A stretch of DNA of 64,000 bases from Cristatella mucedo (Eukaryota; Bryozoa; Phylactolaemata; Cristatellidae). The DNA is taken from assembly GCA_009760855.2 (NCBI GenBank), contig WPIO01000019.1:6120501-6184500 (forward strand), given 5' to 3'. Below, in pieces: positions 48,530 through 64,000 of this stretch. The stretch's first letter is position 1, and every line of letters starts with the position of its first letter. Both the position numbers and the translations under genes were made by a program. The notes under the pieces are model-generated. The model was given only the letters and a program-made list of their open reading frames with translations. It had not been told where the DNA came from and made no database searches.

Positions 48530-50110
48530 AGAGAGAGAGAGCGAGGGAGAGAGAGCTAGAGTCACACACGCACGCACGCACACACACACACACACACAGT
48601 GAGAGAGAAAGTGGGTGAGATAGTATGAGGGAAAGAGAGATGGAGAGCGGCGAGAGTTACAGCGAAGGAGAAGAGAAGAGAAGGAGCACACGAAGACAGA
48701 ACGACAGGACAGGGCCTTTCGGGAAGGAAGCGCGAGCATGATTTTAGCGAGCGCGCGAAGCTCGCAGCTTCGGAGCGGAAATGAAATCCGTCGAAATGGA
48801 CGGAAGAGCGCGCACCGAGCGCCCCCCTCGGTCGCTGTGCGATCGATCGGGCGATGCGCGGCAGTCACTTTGAACCTGGAGGCAGAGATGAGGCTAGATT
48901 ACCTACGACGGACGTCGCCAGTTAGGCGCACCGACCGACCGAGTCGAACGTCCGAAAAAAACCCTGTCGCCGAAAGAGGAAGGACGGAGCGTCAGTCAGT
49001 GGTGGTGAGGACTCGGAGCGCCGGAGGCTCGCCATACGCTCTCCCGTCATCAGCCGACGGGAAAGCGTATAGCCTTCGAAGCGAGCGAGCGACGCGCCGA
49101 GCGGAGACTCGTTGACTCGGAGGCTCGGAGACTCGAGAGCGCGCACGAGGTCGTTGCCGCGCGAGCGAATCCTGCCGCCGGCCCCCCCCCCCGCGCGCGC
49201 GCGCTCGCAATGCGCACCGGGCGCACGCGCGAGCTCAGTCGAGCTCAGTCGAGCCGCCGCAGGCGCAAGGCGCCCGGCGCGTCTCGCTGCCGGCGAGAAA
49301 GGCGAACCGCGCGCGCGGATGTTTTCGCTCCGCTCACATTCCAACTCGTTCAGAGGTTCTCTCGTGCAGCCTCTCTCTCTCTCTCTCGTCGCTGAAGCGC
49401 CACAGCCGAAAATGGCTGTCGCACTTGTCGACCGACGCCAGCTGACCGCTGACGCGACCAGCAGGCGGGGGCGGGGACGGGGACGGGGCGGGGTAGGGGT
49501 GTCGATCGGTGCGCGATCATCGAGCAGTTTCATCGACTTGCGCTCGGCGCGCTCGCCGCCGCAGCCGCCGGGCGCGCGCCGAGCGATTGGCCAGCGATCC
49601 GCGCTCGTCGCCGGCCAATAAGGGCCGCGAGGCGGCCGCGGCTGAACCGGAAGCGCTCCGCCAACTTCCGGATGCGTTCTGCCGACGGGCTAGCGCGCTG
49701 GGACGCAGCTCGCTCCCCAGCGTGCTAGCCAGCCTCAGCCGGCTAGCCTCGACGAGGCAGAGGCCACGTGGTCTCGTGCTTGCTCGGGCGGGCGCTCCGG
49801 CCGGCGACGGCGTGCGAGTTAGCAAAGGTAGGTAGGTCTCCTTTGGCCGCTACTGTGATGACGAAAAACGGCCCGGTTCGGCTGAGCTGAAGTGAAAGGC
49901 CGACGAAAGCAGCAGAGTCTTTTGCGGCGACCTAGACCGAGCCATGCATGCGAAGCTCCAAGACTCGTCCGCCTCGACGAACGCGGCACGTCGCCTCTTC
50001 TCGCGATTAATCTCGCAGCGGCTAAAGCGCCTTCTGGTTTCTTTGGCGCGCGGGGCTCGTTCCGGAATCATGCCGGGAAGACGCGTAGGCACGGCCTGCC
50101 GTGGTCTTGA
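48530..50110. other. GC-rich stretch, no gene recognised
   Basis: CpG-dense sequence with a CA run (48565-48600), C runs near 49185 and several overlapping open frames. None has a recognisable motif. It could be a second promoter island. Confidence 0.35.
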
Positions 50111-50236
50111 CCGGGCACGCCTGAGGTGCGACCCAGCTGTCGAGCGTTTGGACGCAGTTCAATTAGAGTCGGTCCGACTCGGCGATTCCTACATCCGGAG
50201 CCACATGAGTAAACTCTGCACGGGCTAGAGCAACCT

Positions 50237-50331
50237 TCTGTAAAGAGTTCATCCTCTTTCGGAAAGCTTGATTCTTTTTATTTTCTTGACTGCAGGTTGT
50301 GGCGTTGTTGCATGTGTCTAGCGAGAAGCTT
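50237..50331 (+). repeat. Short dispersed repeat with intron-like core, copy 1
   Basis: This ~95-bp unit is nearly identical to the reverse complement of 51452-51546. Its core 50240-50295 begins GTAAAG and ends in a T-rich tract plus CTGCAG, like a 56-nt intron. The 19-bp sequence GGGCTAGAGCAACCTTCTG flanks it on both sides (50222-50240, 50335-50353). Confidence 0.75.
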
Positions 50332-51451
50332 CATGGGCTAGAGCAACCTTCTGAGACTGTGGCACTAGCTAGTCACCTTCTGTGTATACTATATGCATTC
50401 TGCCCCACCCCACGGTCAGCTGGCCGATCTGCATTAGAGTTAAGCCGCCGCCGCTCTTGCCCAACGCCTTTAGCAGCCCTTAGCAGGCAAGCATTTGTCA
50501 TTCCCAAGGCCTTAGGTTACCGCAGAGGCGTAATACTCTCACTCAGTAGCCAAGGGAATAACTAGCGGCTTGGAGAGTCGCCGAGGGACCGCATGGTACG
50601 GACGCAGAATTGAATGTGATTTTGAGTTCAAATACTGAGCTCGGAAGTCTCAGCTTAGCAGTAGCGAACCTAGCGCTATCGTAGAAGAAAGAGACAGGCT
50701 GGAAGAGCGCGCGATGTGAGCATCGCAGTTGCGACCGGTGAGGTTGCCTTGGCAAGCGGTTCCTACGTGACGTAATGCAACGTATCTCCGTCGGATACTC
50801 TACAAGGCTGCACTCGCGTGCGGCCTTGTGGAGTGCGAGCTCATAGTAAGTGATCGATAGATTTGAGTTGGCTACGCATGGGTGCTTCAATGGCTGCGAA
50901 GAGGCTCCGACACTTTGGCCGGTGCATCTTCTGGCGTAACATTTTCTCGAGAAACGCGTTCTGCGTTGCTAAGGCAACGCGCTACGTGAACTCTTTTGGA
51001 CGTCTCTTAGAATGGCAGGTGTGCATTAGAACGTCGAGGCCGACAGCTTGGCCGTCGCTTCGGCCCGGGTCACGTGTTCCGGGTTATTCCTTGCACGAAT
51101 TTAACCGTCACCTTGCGAGCCAAGTTGCTCAAGTCCCGACGCGCCGATACACGCTGGATGCCAGATCTTAAGCTCCAAGCGTAAATCTGTCGCTCACCGA
51201 GAAGGTCAAATGCTTGCAACCGAGCTCGAGCAACGAGTCTGTAATATCTATCAGCGGCAGAGGTTCTCGGTGAGGCAAAACATCTCATCCGTGCCATCTA
51301 CTGTGGCTCTTTAAGTCAGATATGACTCTCCAGTCTTCAAAATGAAAAAAAATATGAAAAGCATGATGCTGCTGATCCGTAAAAATGAAGGCTAGAGGCA
51401 CAACATTTGAGTGCTGGTCTCAAATGTCTTCTCAATACGATAAGAAAGAAA

Positions 51452-51546
51452 AAGCTTCTCGCTAGACACATGCAACAACGCCACAACCTGCTGTCGAGAA
51501 AATAAAAAAAATCAAGCTTTCCGAAAGAGGATGAACTCTTTACAGA
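51452..51546 (-). repeat. Short dispersed repeat with intron-like core, copy 2
   Basis: The inverted copy of 50237-50331 has only a few differences, and its GTAAAG start and CAGCAG end are kept. No flanking direct repeat was found here. Confidence 0.75.
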
Positions 51547-51819
51547 CCGTTGACGGTTATGCTGCTTTTTCAATAATTCTCCTGCAACGCAATCCTACCA
51601 CTCAAGGTCGTCTGTTGACAATGCAGGAGCATAATCCTTGCGGCACGCTAGCGCCCGACTGTTGCTGAGGCCCAGTTGCCCATATAGACAGCGCTTGTAG
51701 GATACAGAACATACCGGAACATTTTGGAGCCTTCTAGAACTCTACGAAACGTTCTACTATTTTCTGGAGCCTTCCAGAAGAGCGTCCAATTCCCCAGTCC
51801 TGATGCCCGGGACCTACCG

Positions 51820-51903
51820 CTGCCCCTAGTCACGCCCTCTTCCGCTGCCTCAGTCACGCCCCTTTCCGCTGCCTTAGTCACGCCCCCTTCCGCTGCCCCA
51901 TCT
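51820..51903. repeat. 24-bp minisatellite, about three units
   Basis: The unit AGTCACGCCCCTTTCCGCTG plus CCTT is repeated about three times with small changes. Confidence 0.8.
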
Positions 51904-52154
51904 GCCAGGCCGACTCCCTATCTGCAGAAAAAGCAAGCTCCCCTCGCACCCAAAGCAGCATCCACCGCAGCAGTCTCCTCGCCGCCACCAGCCGATTGAG
52001 CGATCTCGTATAAACCGTCCAATCGCTCGGCAAGTTGCCTGCTGGTCAAAGGAATTTGGTCGAGATTAGCGAAGAGGATCGTGACCTTTGGAGGAAGTTG
52101 AACGAGTTGATCGCGAAAAAAACGTTGTACCGTGCACATCCAGCACATCACTTT

Positions 52155-52245
52155 CTTGCGCACTTGCCTCGTCATATCCGGTCTCCTTGCTCCTCGTCAT
52201 ATCCGGTCTTATCGTCTCCGGTCTCCTCGTCATATCCGGTGCGCT
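52155..52245. repeat. Imperfect repeat of CCTCGTCATATCCGGTCTC
   Basis: Three to four imperfect copies of a 19-30 bp unit around CGTCATATCCGGT. Confidence 0.75.
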
Positions 52246-52604
52246 GCTCCTCCGCACCGCGACAGCTCTCTTGGCTGGCAGTCGCTGTGCCACGCGGTCC
52301 TCGCCGCACTGAATTGAACTATTTTTTTGGCGCTAGGGGCGCCTTCAGCGTCGGCTTCGTTCAGCAGTTTCCCCAGGTCTCTCCCTACGCTCGCTCAGCC
52401 CCGATGGAGGAGCTCTTCTTTTCCGTTCCCGCGTGCTTTGCGTGCCTTACGTGCTGGCGATTGAACGATGCACGTTACTAACCAGTGACGCTACTCACCC
52501 GCGGCCCCGAGTGTCTCTCCGTGAGCCTTCGCACGTTCGTCTACATGCGCGACGACTGTTCGCTTTTCCACGCTGTTTTCTAAGCACGACGCCTCGCTTT
52601 TCAT

Positions 52605-52700
52605 CACCTTTTGGTTATTGTTTCTCTTGCAGTTCGCTGTAAAGCGCCTCGACGGAGACTTGGTTCTCTGAGGCCGCAATGAAAAGGCTTATAATAATTA
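52605..52700 (+). mobile_element. LINE A tail, diverged
   Basis: TTGCAGTTCGCTGTAAAGCG, then CCTCGACGGAGACTTGGTTC and TCTGAGG, then TAATAATTAT: a worn plus-strand LINE A end. Confidence 0.6.
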
Positions 52701-52809
52701 TGTCATATTTTTATAGCGAAAGCAAGATCAGAGGAAAAACTCGCAGCATCAACATTGCAGGCCAATGCCAAACAAATTGTGAAATGTTTTAGCAATAACC
52801 GGAATAGTA

Positions 52810-52885
52810 GCTCGCCTGCGCGGCGCCCCAAGAGAACTAAATCTCTGTCGAAGCGCTATAAAACGCGCCGCAAAGGCAGCAACAA
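52810..52885 (-). mobile_element. LINE A tail, diverged
   Basis: GCGCCCCAAGAGAACTAAAT then CTCTGTCGAAGCGCTATAAA and CGCAAAGG match the minus-strand LINE A end. Confidence 0.55.
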
Positions 52886-53089
52886 CTGAGGGACATAGGG
52901 ATTTGAGAAGTTACGCCATGGAAAATAGCACCGAAATTCATGAAAAATGACGCTAAATTTTCAGGTCTCTAAAAAAATCTATCACGGTCGTGAAACGACT
53001 GCAAGGCTGACTCCGAAATCTACGTGTATGACGCTGGCTAGAAATACAGTCTTACATATTTGAAGCGGCGTCTCGTTTCTACGTTGAAG

Positions 53090-61954
<8,865 letters not shown>

Positions 61955-62019
61955 ACTGACGGATCGCGCGCGCGGATCGACTCGCTCCGTTGGGGGTGAG
62001 TTCCCTATATTTTTCTAGG

Positions 62020-62025
62020 AATAAA
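62020..62025 (+). terminator. Polyadenylation signal AATAAA
   Basis: Canonical hexamer 66 bp after the receptor stop codon. A very short 3' UTR is implied. Confidence 0.55.
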
Positions 62026-62380
62026 TGCGAGCAAAGCGCGCGTCGCTGCTCGGTGTGTGGACGCGTATTAAAAACACGCGGAAGATCGCCTGTGTGGGCC
62101 TGCTTTGTGACGGCGACGTCACAAGCGTCCGCGATCGGCGGAGGTAACCACTGGGTGAAAACGTTGCCTCCAATGGAGGGCGAAGAACTTTCCTTGGGGA
62201 CGAAGCATCTCCAAGCTGGCAGATGACGTTACTTCTGCGAACGTGAGCGCGAGCAAGGCAGCGAAGACTAATCCTTGTCAATCTCAAAAAGCAATGGCTG
62301 TCTACTCTTGAGTCAATATCGCCTATAGATATCTAGATAGATGGATGGATGGACGGATCGATGGATATATAATAGATGAA
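62026..62380. other. 3' flank of receptor, nothing recognised
   Basis: No coding or repeat family is seen apart from a GATG/GATA-type short run at 62325-62380. Confidence 0.4.
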
Positions 62381-62386
62381 TAGATA

Positions 62387-62661
<275 letters not shown>

Positions 62662-62666
<5 letters not shown>

Positions 62667-63550
62667 TGGTGTCCTGTCACGCTTTAGATTACATAGCCTT
62701 GAGTTGCTTTTGAGGGCACTAGCAGTAATATCACAGAGTGGTCGGGTAAGAGCTGAAGAAATGTACAACTGATGCAACGGCAGCATACAAGTACGTACCG
62801 CTCAGGAGCTGTGGGTTCTATATACGAGACAACCAATACTATGGCGGTAAAGGTCCGGATGCGATTTTAACCAGACTAAACTACCCACCAAAAAATGAAA
62901 CAATATGAAAAGCCTGAGAATAGGCCAATTTTAAAAAGCTAGCTAGCAGTTGGCCAAGCTAAGAAATTGATAGCCTTCCCTGTGTGCTTTAGCCGAGCCT
63001 CTTTCCCGTGTGCGGTAATACAAATGCGTAGAGGGTGCGTTGCAAAAGTCGGAGCCGATCTGTTGAGAAAGTGCGTATGTCTCTCAGCAGCCATCGCAGC
63101 CAAAGCAGGGCACACTTTGCTTTGAGCGTCTTAGTTTTCAGTTCCACGATTCGATTCTACATAATTCGCTGGCACCGTAGATTTTGGAACTTCAATCCAT
63201 AGAGCAGCGAGTTAACCGGAAGTGATCGGACGAGGCGGAACTGCGTGACCAGCCGTAGCGTTCAGCTCCTAGTATTGGTTCAGGATATTGAAATCGCTAA
63301 TCTTGTTTATTACGCTGTACCAAGATTGTTGGCGTTCACGAATATTCAGCTGTAAGGGTAGCTATATTTTATTGTATTGGCATAGGAAAATTAATTAGAT
63401 ACGTATTAGATGGCAGGTTATAAGGTTGAAGTAGAGATACGAGCGAATTCACGCAACAGCAACACTTTTCAGTTGAAGTATGGCTGAAGTGGCAGTCAAA
63501 TTCCTATGATGCCTCAACGGCCACGTACATGGGATATGGCAGCACTTGAA
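62662..63550. other. No gene recognised
   Basis: AT-balanced unique sequence without long frames or known repeats. Confidence 0.4.
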
Positions 63551-63564
63551 AAAAAAATTAATAA

Positions 63565-64000
63565 TAATAATAATAATAATTCACTTGATAAAGCGCCCTC
63601 AGAGAACTCAATCTCTCTCTAGGCGCTTTACATTTGCTGTAAAGTGAAATGCAATTGAATGGTAAGTAAAATCATGCTTGAAAAACAAACGAAATGAATA
63701 ACATGGTTAGGGGTGACATGCACAGGGTCAGCATGCAAATGTGGTTAGTGGCAGCATGCACAGTGTCAGCACGCATAAGCACGTGAAGGACGAATCACAG
63801 GGACCCACTAAATGCTGTCATAAATAGGTGTGTTTTTAAGTTCCTTATAGATGTGGTCAGGTCGGGGGATGTTTTGACGCAGGTCGGGAGGGAGTTCCAG
63901 GCTGCGGGAGCATACGAACTAAATGCACGGTCTCCAAGGGATTTCGAGGTTTGTACGAGGTATTTGTAGACTGTTGGATTCCGAAAAGCGGGTGGTACGA
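63565..64000 (-). mobile_element. LINE A copy, runs off the right edge
   Basis: The TAA tail, perfect hairpin and 3' UTR are nearly the same as 34380-34815, base for base over long stretches. It then enters RT codons (GGTTTGTACGAGGTATTTGT). It is among the youngest LINE A copies here. Confidence 0.92.

Overview
This window is genomic DNA of a metazoan, most likely an invertebrate. It holds split genes with GT-AG introns, GC-rich exons and CpG-dense promoter-like stretches. These sit in AT-richer sequence packed with 5'-truncated CR1/L2-type LINE copies, tRNA-derived SINEs and long microsatellites. The species cannot be fixed from sequence alone.

Three host genes can be read exon by exon. (1) 1836-6614, minus strand: the 5' end of an insulin-degrading enzyme gene (insulysin, M16 metalloprotease). 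Four exons carry the HxxEH zinc site, and the gene runs off the left edge. (2) 21112-30735, plus strand: a chondroitin polymerizing factor gene (CHPF family, Golgi glycosyltransferase-like). Six exons are joined in phase, and a possible tiny first coding exon lies at 16515-16528. (3) 53090-61954, plus strand: the seven-helix core and C-terminal tail of a family C G-protein-coupled receptor, closest to GABA-B receptors and GPR156. Its intron 59080-60860 starts with GC and contains about 43 GGC units.

Layout: 1-6.6 kb IDE; 6.6-8.2 kb CpG-rich upstream sequence; 8.7-12.6 kb LINE and SINE pieces plus a decayed protein gene; 14.6-15.75 kb a second decayed copy of that gene; 16.5-30.7 kb CHPF; 32-41 kb two LINE lineages, partly nested; 41-46 kb SINEs, LINE remnants and a paired TCTCGCGAGA inverted repeat; 46-50 kb GC/CpG-rich sequence with a long GA tract; 50.2-51.6 kb an intron-like short repeat in two inverted copies; 53-62 kb the receptor; 62.4-64 kb a GA tract and another LINE copy.

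The three genes have no evident functional link and do not form an operon or cluster. The less usual material is non-coding or mobile: three decayed copies of one unnamed protein family sharing a conserved flank, a SINE family whose tail twice seeds long TA tracts, a LINE 3' hairpin present in more than a dozen copies, and a LINE stub about 35 bp upstream of a CHPF splice acceptor. I found no wholly new gene system. Family names come from remembered family features. Exon joins come from reading frame, phase and splice dinucleotides in this sequence.
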